From positions 9,672,001-9,736,000 of the forward strand of contig CM034106.1 in the NCBI GenBank assembly GCA_019914945.1: 64,000 nt of DNA, read 5' to 3'. This document shows, piece by piece, positions 35,330 through 48,453 of the stretch. Origin of the DNA: Typha latifolia (lineage: Eukaryota; Streptophyta; Magnoliopsida; Poales; Typhaceae). Position 1 is the first letter of the stretch; each line of letters opens with the position of its first letter. The notes under the pieces were generated by a model. That model saw only the letters and a program-made list of their open reading frames with translations. It had not been told where the DNA came from and ran no database searches. The position numbers and the translations under genes are program-made.

Positions 35330-37352
35330 ACGCCGATGTGAGAATCTCATGAAGATCTAATCAGAGTCAGCATCACTACAGATTTCAGCTGTTTCGTTTC
35401 TTTAGACTGTATAACTTAAAGTCTCTGAGATAACAGCACAACTGTCGTCGCATATGAATTGCGTCATTCCAATAAGATCTTGGAAGCAAGTTGAATAAGC
35501 TGCATGAATGAGTCTACTTCTGAAGAAATTAATTTATGGCCTTGTATTTCTTTCCATCTATAAATGATTACAATATCGAAATCTAGGAGTCACACTTGCC
35601 TTGCTGCCTCTCACAAAAGTCACCAGATTTGTTTCAAGTATGCAGTCCCATGTTATGCCATTGACGAGGTTGCTTTCAGGTATTGTATAGGACTTGAATT
35701 CAAGCCTCTCAAATGGTGAAAGCTGCATGAACCTGAACAATTAGGCGTTTAAAAGCTATGCTTTAAGATCATAATTAGGAATGCGCTTTGCTCTGTTCAG
35801 AACTCAACTTGCACCTATAATCTCTTGACCATATGGAAATGCAAAGCTCTGAATTTAATTTTCCTTCGTTAGTGTCATCTTTTCCAACTCAGATAGGCTT
35901 TTAGTCTGTGATGTTTATCTGCATTTCCATCTCTATATTGTTGGAATATCCCATTCTTTTGGAAGTTCATTTTATCATCCTTATCCCATTAAGTTTTATA
36001 GATAATAATATATACCTCTCCAAAGTTCCTTATTTGCATGGATACCCTTCAAGTTATTTTTTTAACAAATTAATACCTTTAAATAAATAAATAAAATATA
36101 TATATATACGAGTATTTCTATCTTTCTATACTTAAGTTGATAAAATTTTAACAGTCAAGTTTTAGGGGTACATATGCACACAAAAAAAGATCAAATATAT
36201 CACGATATCCACCTATCAAAGAAACATAGAAAATATATAATGGAGGCTAAACACGTCAATTAGGAATTATTATTTGATGTGATATTTAGGTCACGGATTA
36301 GGTCCAATCAAACTGGGCTATCTATCTATCCATTTTTGCATAACCTTGCGAGTTGCGAATATATTTATCCAACATCGTGAATAATCTTATCCACATATCG
36401 GAGAAACTCTCGGATGGATAAGCTCTAATGATCACGATAAGATGTGCGTTAATGATCACCTCTGCTTCCTTGTAAACATCCTACACCACGAGCTCACGCA
36501 ACTGCTGTGGATAAGCTCTACATCAAGGCTCTGAAAGCGAAGTTGCATATCGCCTTCTTGTCCAGTTTATTCCGTCGCGAATAACTACTCACTATTCCGA
36601 TCCTAATCCCGAGCATTGTAGCCAAATTAATTGTTGGCTTATTCTGATTCTGTCTTTATCCACCACTTTATTCTTCATTAGCTTATGTAGTTTAATGGGT
36701 TGCATCTCTTAGGGCAAGCAACAGTTGCAACTTTTGTCTTGTGGGGCCCGCTGTAGTCTATTATAGAAGGCAATTTAATTGGAAATATAATTTTCCTAAC
36801 TAGGGCAAGCAAATTTAAAGATAAAATCCTCTTCCAAGTCGGATAAGATCCTCACTCACATTTAGATGGCATAATTTTGGAAGGATATCTAAACCCATAA
36901 TCTATTTTAGATAGAGAGCCACTATTTCGGGAAACTTTATGAGATCCAGCCTATAATGCCATTTTGACCTGGGACAAAGTTCGGTGTCCTAAGATGAGGA
37001 TAACAGAGCACGTACCCAAGAATAACGCCGAGCTCCACCGATTAGAACCGCGGATAAGACGAACTATTCACCAAGGACTCAGATAAGTCCGCCGGCACCT
37101 GTCGCCCTCCTAGAACACCACACGCCAGCAAATCCCAACCATTTCCTTCCACGTCGACAGAACCGACAGGTGTCAACGAATTACAGGAAGGCACGGACCG
37201 CCCCGGCGTCGTGCGGTGACATGGCATCACAGGAGAAAGCGGTTGGTGGGTAACAACTGGACCCAGCTGGGGCCCACTGGGTGACAAATAAAATGACTAG
37301 GTCGTGTCCTCTACGTCCACAGTGTGGACCCGACCCATGCAACGTCGAGGCC
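35330..37352. other. Spacer between the two alpha-galactosidases
   Basis: The 5' half is AT-rich with (TA)n near 36095; the 3' half (36.9-37.35 kb) becomes GC-richer and is the promoter side of the second gene. No other gene recognised. Confidence 0.5.
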
Positions 37353-37361
37353 TATATAAAG
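37353..37361 (+). promoter_or_regulatory. TATA box of the second alpha-galactosidase gene
   Basis: TATATAAAG lies 56 to 48 bases upstream of the ATG at 37409, which predicts a very short 5' leader of roughly 20-25 nt. Placement is by motif and distance only. Confidence 0.6.
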
Positions 37362-37408
37362 AGACTCGAGGCCTTGGTTCTTTTTCGCTCTCAAACCAAT
37401 TCTAAGCC

Positions 37409-39320
37409 ATGGCTAAGGGATCACATAGACCTCTCCTCCTCTCGCTCCTCTCCTTGTTCGTCCTCTCCAGATTCCTGGCGGCGGCGGCGGCGAGAGTCGT
37501 TAGAGATTCGAACCACACGGCGGAGACGAGGAGGAGGGCCGTGCTTGAGAATGGCCTTGCCCGGACTCCTCAAATGGGGTAATTAATTTATCAATCCGTT
37601 ACTATATATATATATATATATATATATATCACAGATGATAGATAAGATAACATTAAGTAGTTCTCTCTCTCTCTCTCTCTCTTTTCTCTATAATAAGAAT
37701 AAAACAATTCTTCGATGACAACTAAAGAAAGGTAAAGAGATCTATATATGTGTAATTATATACTAATAATCTGAGGCTCCAAGTGAGTGCGAGGGAGAAA
37801 GGGAAATAGATTTCAAACCAACTTTGTACTGCATCTATAAAGACTTAGTTGCCATTGTTAATTAACTTTGTGAGAAAGCAATGGCTGAACTAATAATGCC
37901 GGACTTATGGAAGAGTACTTACTGCACAACTAAAGTGTGAGGGTGGTAGGGGAGGAAAGTGACGATGGAAATGAGACAGTTCACCTGCTACTACAACTAC
38001 TGGAGTCAAAAAGTGAGAGAGATTTGGTTGGATTGTTTATTTTATTTTATTTTCTTCTTTTCTCCACTTCCAGTCTCTTGCTTTGAAAAGCGTCATCCAT
38101 CAAATCTTATTATATTACAATCGTTTATTAGTTTCTTATATATATGTCTCTCCTTCTAATTTCATCAGGTGGAATAGCTGGAACCATTTCCATTGCACCA
38201 TCAATGAGCAGTTAATCCGGGAAACTGGTATATTATCTTTATACGTTATAAAATAGTGAATTTTTTTTAAAGAAGACCCTACATTTTATAATTCATATCT
38301 ATACCTATCTTTGAGCTAACTATATCATTAACTCGGAGACATTTTTCTCACCTAACTAACCCACGCTGGCTAAATTTACTACAATATCCTTGAGAAAAAA
38401 ATATTCTTAATTAAAGAAGTTTGTTATTTGTAATGGTACTTTAGTCAAAGACATTCTAGAAGTTAAGTGAAAGGGAAAAATAAAAGTAAGGGTACTTTTG
38501 GTATTTTTAAGGATACCTTGGTGTCCCTATAGTACAGTTTGGTTGAAGAATTAAGATAATTCATGAAAAACGTTAGACTCATTTTTTATTCATAGTTTAG
38601 AAGAGGTATATGTTTTCTTCATGTTTGGTTGCAGTACAAAGATAGATACTGCTTTGATCATCTCTCTTATTCCAAGTCTAAAATTGGAATAAAGAAATAA
38701 GGATAAAAAGTCCGATATCTATGTTATTAGTAATTTACCTTGGTTTTAATTATACTAGATACGGTGGTATTTAACTACAAACCACGAATAATGGATTTCT
38801 AAAATTTATGGATAAGGATCTCTTATTTCTTTTTAATCAAACAGGGTAGGGTAGACCCGTGTAGTTTGACTTTAGAAAGGGTTCTTGAACAGGTTCAAAG
38901 ACTATTAATCTGGTTCAGTAATTAAACATCTTTTTATCTTTTTTTTATAGTTAATCAAATTTATTTTTTAAAAAATTAAGACTAAAAAAAATAAGATCAA
39001 CTAATTAAATTTGGAGCTTAGCCTTAAACGAAACAAAGCTCAAATAAATATCATTTTCTCGAAAGGTGTTCTTGCATGTATACCATCCAAAATCTCTTAT
39101 TTATGAATGTATATCTCAAAACATAACCTTTTTATATTCATGCCTTCTAAAACCTTTTTATGTTTGACTTTTAAAGTTAACTATTAGTTAAAATTTGAAA
39201 TAAAGAATGTTCTTATTTTTTTATATACAATTTTCTTACCTAAGGATATTTTTATTTTTTATTAAATTATTGAGATTTAATCTCATATTTGTTGAAAAGT
39301 AATTTAGAGGTTATCTGTGT

Positions 39321-39381
<61 letters not shown>

Positions 39382-40799
39382 TTTGAAAGTATACATATCA
39401 ACTCTGTTAAGTTAGTTAATGATAAAATCACTAAAATGTAGGGTGCTAGTCGAAAATTCTCCATATCATATTACGCCATGGTTGGCTGCACGCCATTTGT
39501 CTAGTAGAGAAGATTTGGGAGTGATTGGGCCATCAAATGGGACATGACAAGGGTCCGAATATGGCGACAATGTCTACCTTATTCTCCTTATCTTAATACC
39601 TTATCCTAGTGAGTTATTCCACGTTCACCGAATAAAGTTTGCCACGAGCCTCCTACGACAAAGATTTCCAAGTTGTCCGTGAAGAAAGAAGATAGGCTAT
39701 TCCGACCACTGGATTGGATGGATATCTTTTATTTTGTGAGAGATAGTGAGAGCTACTGCCAGAAAAAGTGACATCCAACCTATCCTTATTACTTGTTAGG
39801 TCCCAATTTCAATTGGGAGGAAGTTGGGTCCCAAAGTTGTTGAGTATGGAGGAGTAGAAAGAATCTTTCTCTGTTTATAAGCTTAAAAATAATTTAGATT
39901 AATCCACAAGTTAATTGGTATTATTGATTTGGTACAGTTTTGTCACAAAAAAAAAATGGATGGTTTAAGTGAAAAAAAGTACATGCACCAAATAAATATG
40001 TTAATATTTTATCAAAATTGCACCAAATAATTATGTTAATATTTCTTCTTGGCTTTGGTTGATGCAGCTGATGCAATGGTATACACTGGTCTTGCCAAAT
40101 TGGGCTATCGATACATCAATATAGGTTATCTTTTTAACCTTCTCTCAGACCATCAAAGTTTTTTTTAAATTACAAGATGAGCAAATGCTGACATTAATTA
40201 AATTTTTTTCCCCATGGTGATTTCTCTTCAAAAATTCAGATGATTGCTGGGGAGAATTCAACAGGGACTCTCAGGTGAGAGCATCTGTTATAAACTAATA
40301 AATTTTTACCAAGAGAAATAAGTGTGCAATTTTTTTTTTCTTCTTTGCAATTGTTCTAATGCTGCTCTATTTGGACTTTGTCAGGGAAATTTAGTTGCAA
40401 AGGGATCAACATTTCCCTCAGGGATGAGGGCCCTTGCAGATTATGTGCATGGAAAAGGCCTCAAGCTTGGAATCTACAGCGACGCAGGGTGCGTAATTTT
40501 TAGGGTTCTATCTATATGGATTAATACTAGATTGCATGGCAATATCAAAGGATGTCATTGTTATGAACTTTGTCTATTTCAGAGACACCACAGTTGGAAT
40601 TGTTTTTCTTTTACGATCGGACGTTAATGTGATGCAAATTTATCGTCAGAATGATATAATTCTTGATTTTTCTTCTACTACCTGAATTTATTGGAGGATT
40701 TTCAGGTCAAGAACATGCAGTGGAACAATGCCTGGTTCACTTTATCATGAAGAACAAGATGTCAGAACATTTGTTTCTTGGGTATATATGCATGCTCTT

Positions 40800-40832
<33 letters not shown>

Positions 40833-42700
40833 GGGCTAAAAATTCTACTGCTAACCCATAAACCTATAATTTGAATCATACACGATTCATTTGAGGTTTA
40901 ATATCCGACAAATAGATATGTCCTTATCGATATCTTTTTTTCCTTTAATTTCAAGGGCATCGACTATTTGAAGTATGATAACTGCTTCAACCCTGGAACC
41001 AGCCCCCCAGAGAGGTAATTTTTCAGAATTATATGCACTAAAAGCTTACTTATAATTCAATAATTCATTGGCCTATGAACCTTATTTCATCATCGATACA
41101 ATTTTGCTGAATTCAGGTACAGTAGGATGAGCAAAGCACTTCAGACTTATGGGAGGAACATTTTCTTCTCTCTATGTGAATGGTAAGCTTGCTTGTACTA
41201 TATCATCAATTAAGAAGTACTATTAAAAAAATGTGGTGTTATTTATCTACAAATTTCTAGTTCAATTGAACAATGATTTAGTTGTCAATTAGAATCATTT
41301 CAATAGGAGTTTACTGTAATGCAGGGGCCAAAATGATCCAGCAACCTGGGCAAAGGGTATGGGAAACAGTTGGAGAACAACAGGAGATATTGAGGACAAC
41401 TGGAATAGGTTCATTTCTAGTTCTACTGGAATTAACATTCACATACCATGATATATCTTAGATTTGTAAACTGATAACTTTTTCTGCGATTGTAGTATGA
41501 CATCTCGAGCCGATCAGAATGACAGATGGGCATCTTATGCAGGACCAGGTGGATGGAATGGTAAACAAATTTCCTTAATCATAGACTACTTAGCTACACT
41601 ACTTTAAATTTGAAGATAGAATTAGTATTTCATTTCATGATTCAGATCCTGACATGCTCGAAGTCGGAAATGGTGGAATGTCAATGGAGGAGTATCGATC
41701 ACATTTCAGCATATGGGCATTAGCTAAGGTTCTTAATCTATATCAACAGTTCTTTGACATCCTTAATGGAATCTATGATTTTTATTTTGTGAATGGAATT
41801 GTGCAGGCTCCACTTTTGATTGGGTGTGACCTAAGATCGATGAGCCAGGAAACAAAAGAAATACTCAGCAACTGGGAAGTCATCGCCGTTAATCAAGGTT
41901 GGAGAAAATAAAATTTGTTACAAGTTTTTCCATTCAATTAGAAATGGATAATATTGGGTTATAAATTATGGTTGTCTGATAAGCTCAATCTGATTATGGT
42001 GTGTGATGAAAACAGATGGTCTTGGAGTCCAAGGAAAGAAGGTAAAATCGAGCGGCGGTTTGGAGGTATGACCTTAAAAAAACTTGAATCTAAGCAATGT
42101 CATCTATTTCCTCAAGATTTTATGAGCAATTTGAATGAATTGGTTGATTTATAAAGCACTCAATTCCTCCAATCTGTCAGTTCAGAATACTTCTCTCACT
42201 GAAAGGAAAAAAGAAGATAGATTCAGAATTGCAGTAATACAATAGACAATCATAATCTAACAACTTCAGTAAAAGCCAGTATTCTACTCCTTTTGCTTAC
42301 CTCTTGAATTATAATTTCAGTTGCAATTAACTCTTCAGAAATCTTTCTAACATGTAGGTTTGGGCTGGTCCACTTAGCAGTGGTAGAGTGGCTGTAGTTC
42401 TATGGAACCGGTCATCGTCGCGAGGAACCATCACCGCAAATTGGTCAGATCTCGGGCTTCAGTCATCAACCGTCGCCGATGCTCGAGATCTATGGGCAGT
42501 AAGTCTCACAATTCAAATCTTCTCTCCTTCTATTCTTTTTCCCTCCTCTGTAATCTTGAATATTTCAGCTTCATAAGCACTGTAAACTCTAATTCCCGTT
42601 TCTCTCACAGCATTCAACAATATCATCAATTCAAGGATCTATAACAGATACAGTGGAACCTCATGCCTGCAAGATGTATGTCTTGACACCGAAGAACTAA
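37409..42700 (+). CDS. AGAL1: Alpha-galactosidase (GH27), AGAL1/rice-type
   Basis: Fifteen exons: 37409-37578, 38169-38227, 40068-40124, 40240-40274, 40385-40488, 40706-40781, 40956-41014, 41117-41182, 41325-41408, 41496-41560, 41646-41728, 41807-41897, 42016-42065, 42358-42498, 42611-42700; 409 residues. Exons 2-14 match the upstream paralogue base for base in length, and all phases agree. Signal peptide at about 8-27 ([20 protein letters not shown]). [17 protein letters not shown] starts the barrel; nucleophile D175 (LKYDNC), acid/base D259 (GGWNDPDMLE). [22 protein letters not shown] and MYVLTPKN resemble the rice enzyme. Intron 2 is expanded to 1.84 kb by microsatellite and MITE-like sequence. 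Likely a secreted or vacuolar enzyme acting on galactomannan or raffinose sugars. Confidence 0.92.
37606..37682. repeat. (TA)n and (CT)n microsatellites in AGAL1-like intron 1
   Basis: A run of about 12 TA units (37606-37629) is followed by about 11 CT units (37661-37682), both in the first intron. Confidence 0.8.
38535..38846. mobile_element. MITE-like element in AGAL1-like intron 2
   Basis: The left end CAGTTTGGTTGAAGAATTAAG and the complement of the right end CTGTTTGATTAAAAAGAAAT form imperfect terminal inverted repeats around a 310-bp AT-rich non-coding core that includes inverted blocks such as CTCTTATTCC / GGAATAAAGAAATAAG. No coding capacity. Confidence 0.5.
39328..39380. repeat. (TA)n(TG)n compound microsatellite
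   Basis: Eighteen or more TA units run directly into about eight TG units, in intron 2 of the AGAL1-like gene. Confidence 0.85.
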
Positions 42701-44139
42701 TCATCATACTTGGCGTGATCATAGAAGATTTCGATTACATCGATGTGCGCAAGCACAATTAGACATAAGAATGGCCCCGTTGTGCAATGGAGTATTACAA
42801 ATAATGGGAATATTGAGTGCAGTAGCCCCTATTTCAATCATGATATAATGAATAATATTGTGAAATTGTCATTGAAATAATCAAATAACTCAAGTATCAG
42901 TTTTTCTAGTACTCATGATATGCCATTGGAATTTATTGCTATATGTTAATATTTCTATCTGTTTTTCTAGTACTCTTCCCTTCTCTAGCAAAATAATAAT
43001 AATAGTAATATTAAGATGCTTCTAAATTCGTGCAAGCAAGTAAGATCCTCCCTCTTGTGTGAACAACCAATGGTCCACAATCTCAATTTGCTAACGGAAT
43101 AGAGAATATCCATTACTTATAAAAAAATTAAAAAAATTATAAAATACTCTCATTGAATTTTAAAATCTAATTCTCCATTTATAAATTCCCTACATTTCCA
43201 AGTGTTTTTCTTAACTTAAAAAACATTATGGAAAATTACTTAGATATTAAAGTTATTTTGCACTTGTAGTTATTTTAACTTATCACTTACAAATAAAAAA
43301 CTAAAAATATAGTGTTTTTAGATATTCTACTCAAAATGCAGGTCATATGTTAAATACTTGATAATAAAGATATAGTACAATTTTTTTAAAGAAATTGATA
43401 AAAAGTACCCTATCTTTTTCTCTTATGATCGTTTACGTCCTATCTTATCATATCATATTTATCATTTAACCTTGCATTTTATCTAAAATAGCTAAAAAAA
43501 TACTGTCATTAGTTTTATTAATTATTAGTTACTATATAAATGAGTTAAGATAACTATACCTACAAATTGAATGTAATACTCTTTAATAACTTTTAAGGTT
43601 AAAGTGAAAATAAAATGGAGAACTAAATTTTAAAGTCAAATAAACTATATTTTAGAGATTCTAATTTCTTTTTCTGTTTAAAAGTAATAAAAAAAAATCG
43701 TTAGCTGTTGCTAGCGATAAAATTAACGCAATATTTTTTAGGCGTTAAAACTTAAAAGTAAGAGGCAGGGGTTAAATAATAATTATTCATATGATATAAT
43801 GTAAACGATAGTAAAAGTAAAATATAGGGTGTGTTTGACAAATCAAAGATTCACACGTCCCCCCTTATAGATAAAAATAGTGAAAATAGATGTTGTAAAT
43901 CGAAATAAACACCTAAACAATGGGGCAAAATGCAAAAATGCCATCAATTTTAGGCGGGGGAAGTCGCAAGGATCAAGATAAGTCTTTCCGACAGGGCAGG
44001 CTAACCACCACCACTCCCGCTAAAATACGCGTAGAAAGAAAAACGACGATTACCCCCCCCTCCTTCCATCTTCTTCCTCGAGAGAAAGTAATATTTAAAA
44101 ATCTTGCCTTCGAAGTCAAACGACGCATTCGCCTGACAA
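42701..44139. other. Spacer with a foldback MITE
   Basis: Holds the 3' end of the AGAL1-like gene, an AT-rich stretch, the foldback element described separately, and the promoter region of the WAT1-related gene (43.85-44.14 kb). No other gene recognised. Confidence 0.6.
43400..43835. mobile_element. Foldback MITE with long inverted arms
   Basis: The left arm (from GTACCCTATC at about 43405) and the complement of the right arm (from CACCCTATAT at about 43831) stay similar for more than 100 bases. Shared blocks include GATCGTTTACGTCC / TATCGTTTACATTA, TCATTTAACCTTGC / TTATTTAACCCCTGC and GCTAAAAAAATACTG / GCCTAAAAAATATTG. The centre is AT-rich and non-coding. Arms of this length would fold into one long imperfect hairpin. 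Confidence 0.65.
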
Positions 44140-47137
44140 TTGGATTCGACCATGTCAACCGCCGTCTCCCCTTCCCCGCCCATCGCTATATTATTTCCTC
44201 CTCCCAAATCTCCCACGGTTATGGTTCCTAGGGTTCTAAAAAGATCAAGAACACTAATCCGCTGCAGATCCACCGAAAAAATGTCATCGTCGCGGCCGCC
44301 GACGAGCCCCGTGGACTGCATCGGCACCGGCGCCGACGTCGAGTGCTTCGTCACCGAAGCTTCTTCCGAGTCCGATCAGCTCCTGGCCGAGAAGACCACC
44401 TCGACCTTCGAGATTGAGGTCGGAGGAGACCTTAAAGATTCGGGAACGGGGGAGGGGGATTTAGTCCGAAGGGCAGTGGATTGGGCGATCTTGGTGTCGC
44501 CGTTCTTCTTTTGGGGGACGGCGATGGTGGCGATGAAGGAGGTGATCCCAAAGACCGGGCCTTTCTTCGTCTCCGCCGTCAGGTTGATCCCTGCGGGAGC
44601 ACTTCTGATCGGATTCGCTGCAATCAAAGGGAGGAAGCAGCCGTCGGGGCTACTAGCGTGGGTCTCGATACTTGCTTTCGCTGTCATCGATGCCGCGTGC
44701 TTTCAGGTGGGCAGCGTTCGCCGAGTAGAAAGAAGTAAGCTATAAGAGTGTCTCCGGTTATTTACAATTTGGTGGTCGTGCAATGTGGCTCACCAACATT
44801 TCTTTGTGTTTCTGCGATGACAGGGGTTTCTTGCTGAGGGTTTGCAGAAGACTTCGGCTGGCCTTGGAAGTGTATGATTAGGGTTTCTTGATGCTTTCAG
44901 TTCTTAATGCATTGCTTTTAATTTTGGGATTTACTTGCTAGTTCGTTTATTAATAGTATTAGTATTCATTCTTGGGATATCCTATTTTGCTGAATATAGT
45001 TATTTATAATTCGTAAATTAATCTTAATTTTAGTTCTGTGACATTCTATTTTAGAAGAATCTTTAGTTGATTTTGCAGACAACATGACTACTGCATTTTC
45101 TGCCCTCTCATTTGCATTTTGGCCATTATGAGATTAGTGCTAAACTAAGGAGCCGTATGTGCTGTTAAGAACCTGTAAGGAATGCTATGATCTATGATTA
45201 GTTATTGCACAGAGTTTTTCAAGCTTCTAGGGGAAGTGTGTCATGCACAGTTGTTGATGTCTCCTCCATGAATATTTCTTTTCCCGCAAAATCCTTTGTC
45301 CATGTTTCAAGCTTGTAAGATGGCTGATCTGCAGTCACCATATCACTTGGAGAACTGATATATTGTATATATAAACACATAAATAGATATATAATGCAAA
45401 ATAAGCTGTGCTTGTGCATTATTTCCAAAACAGATTTCTTATGCAAGATGCACAAGTTCTTTCTTGTGTCTTCTTCTTCACTCTAGTGACTGCCAATTCA
45501 ATATCCAAACTGCAGGTCATCATCGACTCACAGCCTTTAACAGTTGCCATACTTGCGGCTTTATTATTTGGAGAATCAATTGGTGGCATTGGAGCTGCTG
45601 GGCTCGTTCTGGGTGTTGTTGGGCTTTTGCTTCTTGAGGTTAACTTCTTATATGCTTATGACCTTTATTTGGAGAATCAATTGGTGGCATTATTGTTCTC
45701 TGTTTTTATGGCCAGTTGGGATCAAGGGTTTCTAGATATATATATATATATGGAGGGTAATAGCTGCACATTCATGCTTATGTTTAATCTATTACTTTGC
45801 TTAAAACTTTCTCTTGCCAATGACAGATGTTTATGCTATAGGTTCCAGCCATTTCTTTTGAAGAAAACAACTCAACAATATGGGGAAGTGGGGAATGGTG
45901 GATGCTTCTTGCTGCTCAAAGCATGGCGATTGGAACTATCATGGTCCGATGGGTATCAAAGTATTCTGATCCTGTCATGGCAACTGGATGGGTATGTTCT
46001 TGAGAATGCAGCTTATAAGATTTATACTGAAGAGTAAACATACATAGAAAGGAAGCTGCTAATATTCAGATGATACACTCCTAAAGAAAAGAATATTGGT
46101 ATGCTGGAACCTATATATCATATTGACGGCAGATACCCTCTCCTCCATTCTGATTCCTATGTTCTTTCTGCTGCATTAAATGGATGTTTTTGCATTAACT
46201 TTAAATTTTTTATGTCTTTTAATTTGTAAACCATTTTACCTCCCTTCTAAATTAGGTCATACAAGATCATATTTCCGCCGTTTCCGTTTTCACATCGATG
46301 TATTGCTATTGTATTATATTGTGTAAAACTGAATTCACATGATATAGTTGATTATAATTTATTTTATTCTATCATGTTGCAGCACATGGCTATTGGTGGG
46401 CTCCCTCTATTGGTGATTTCTGTTCTTAATCATGAGCCTGCTTTGAATGGAAATCTTAGGGAGCTTTCATCTAGCGATGTTCTAGCACTTTGCTACACCT
46501 CTGTGTTTGGAAGTGCTGTCAGCTATGGTGTATTTTTCTATAATGCAACAAGAGGTCAGATTGTTCTCCTTTGATATATGATAACAACTATTGTATACAC
46601 AATTTAGTTCCTTCTGTTGCATGGATTTTGAATACATTGCTGGCAATTAAATTGGAATTTTAGAGATCTTGATTGCCAATATATACTACTTATTAACCAC
46701 ATTTTTTATTAAGTGGCCAAATACTTGCAATTGTAAAAGAGAACTATTACTTTCCTGGGCTCGATTGGTGATTGCTCATCCTTTGTTTTGTATTCTTGCA
46801 GGTAGCTTGACCAAACTTAGCTCCCTCACATTTTTAACTCCAATGTTTGCCTCTATTTTTGGGTAAGTCTTTTGTTAGGTCTCCATGTTGGATAATCACA
46901 AAAGAGAAGTTGTAATTCTTTTCACTTCTTAAAAATCACTGGAAAACATAATGTTTACTGTTACTGATCATTCAGATTTGTGCATTTAGCCATATTTTGC
47001 AATATGACAGCTACTGCTTTGTTTTCAGATTTCTGTACCTTGGTGAAACATTCTCGCCTATACAGCTGGGTGGTGCATTGCTTACATTGATAGCTATTTA
47101 TATGGTCAATTATCAGAGCATAGTTGACAAGGCATGA
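44140..47137 (+). CDS. Chloroplast WAT1-related / EamA-family transporter
   Basis: Seven exons: 44140-44706, 44824-44871, 45516-45638, 45842-45991, 46383-46554, 46802-46862 and 47029-47137; 409 residues. Residues 1 to about 100 are Ser/Pro/Arg-rich, fitting a plastid transit peptide. After DWAILVSPFFFWGTAMVAMKEVIPKTGPFFVSAVRL come two EamA repeats with about ten membrane helices (GLLAWVSILAFAVIDAACFQ, LTVAILAALLFGESIGGIGAAG, WMLLAAQSMAIGTIMVRWVSK, SLTFLTPMFASIFGFLYLGE). The wording resembles the cyanobacterial-type WAT1-related protein of Arabidopsis plastids (At3g02690), a presumed metabolite exporter of unknown substrate. A second in-frame ATG lies at 44152. Intron 3 contains an exact 27-bp copy of exon 3 sequence. 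Confidence 0.88.
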
Positions 47138-48453
47138 AGAATCAGTTTCTTGCAGCTGGTGATCTTTGCTAGGAAAGACAGCGGGATATTATACTCACTA
47201 TAGGATATACTCCAAACAAACAGGGGAAAAGAGTCACAAAGACTACTGAAGTTATTGGTTCTCTCATTTTCTCCTTTCAAGTGTTAAGCAGGAAGCTTTG
47301 AGGATAGGTAATCCTGCCATTTAAGCGTGAAGCCACGGTGTATAACTCTCTGTTCCAAATAGATTGGATCAGACTGTAAGCCCTTCATCTGAGATTGCTA
47401 CTTGATGGCAACATTCTGTGATCTACATTGTGCTCAAGTAGCATGACAACCATATTCTTGTGCCTGCAAACCAGGATTTTTAATGACATTATGAGAAGAT
47501 TTCCTCAATTTCTTTATTGCTTAAATTGTTGTACTTTCATGCAACTATTACAGCTTTCTGTTGTAAATTAGACTCAGAGTCCACTTCATGGAAAAGATAT
47601 TGAAGATAGTTTCAGTATAAAAAAAAAAAAAGATATTGAAGATAGTTTTGCTAAAAAGAAAAGGATGAAATCCAATATCTTTGGCTATTAATGCTTTTAA
47701 TGTATTCTCTCTACTCTACACCTGTTTGGATGGAGAGAACCAGGAGTGAAGAGAATAGGAGGTTACAAGAGAGTGGTGACATTCTCTTGTTTGAGAGAAT
47801 GAGAGGTTAGTTTTCGCTTCCTTTAAAAGCTTATACTGTATGACGTGCACACATGGAAAGTTCGGATGTCATGAATTAGAGTAAGATTCTGCCTGTAAAT
47901 CATGAGCACATAAGCTTGCGTTTAAGTTTTTGCGTATTCTTTGATGCAGCAGATCTATGCTCATGAACAACTCAAATCTACAATAGGCAAGATTGTCTCA
48001 CATTCAACTATATATGCAAGCGGAAAAGAAGTAAGATTGGGCGGTTATATATGAATAAAATCATCCTTCAAGAAGAAAAGGAAAGGAAAATATATCTGAA
48101 ATTTACTGCACGACTTGAAATTAAATATTTTTCACATTACCCTGCACAACTTAGTCACCTTACATGTAACTGGCTAAGTGCCAGGAATCTTGCAGAGTTG
48201 GGCACATTACCATGGGCTGAACTTACTGGTAGATCTTACAAAACAAGTTTGTTTCCTATGCCTCGCACTTGTAGAGAACACAACGACCACAGCTTTATGA
48301 AAACTATAAAACTGGAAGTCTATATCTTTCCATTTGCTATTCATCATAAATATGGTATTCTATATAAAGCTAGAGATGTCCTTGGCTAACACATACTGAA
48401 ATTAACAAGGCTAATAATCTCCTCCTTCAGCTGGTTATCTATTGTCTTAATGC
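47138..48453. other. Convergent spacer
   Basis: 3' flanks of the WAT1-related (+) and DUF789 (-) genes. A short direct duplication AAGATATTGAAGATAGTTT occurs at about 47594-47612 and 47631-47649. The 112-codon frame at 48051-48389 has no recognisable features. Confidence 0.5.

Noticed and set aside
41496..41560. Gly in YAGPGGWND of the second galactosidase taken as loss of an active-site Arg
   Set aside because: From memory of the family the rice enzyme has the same [11 protein letters not shown] wording, so this is a normal variant and the acid/base Asp is intact.
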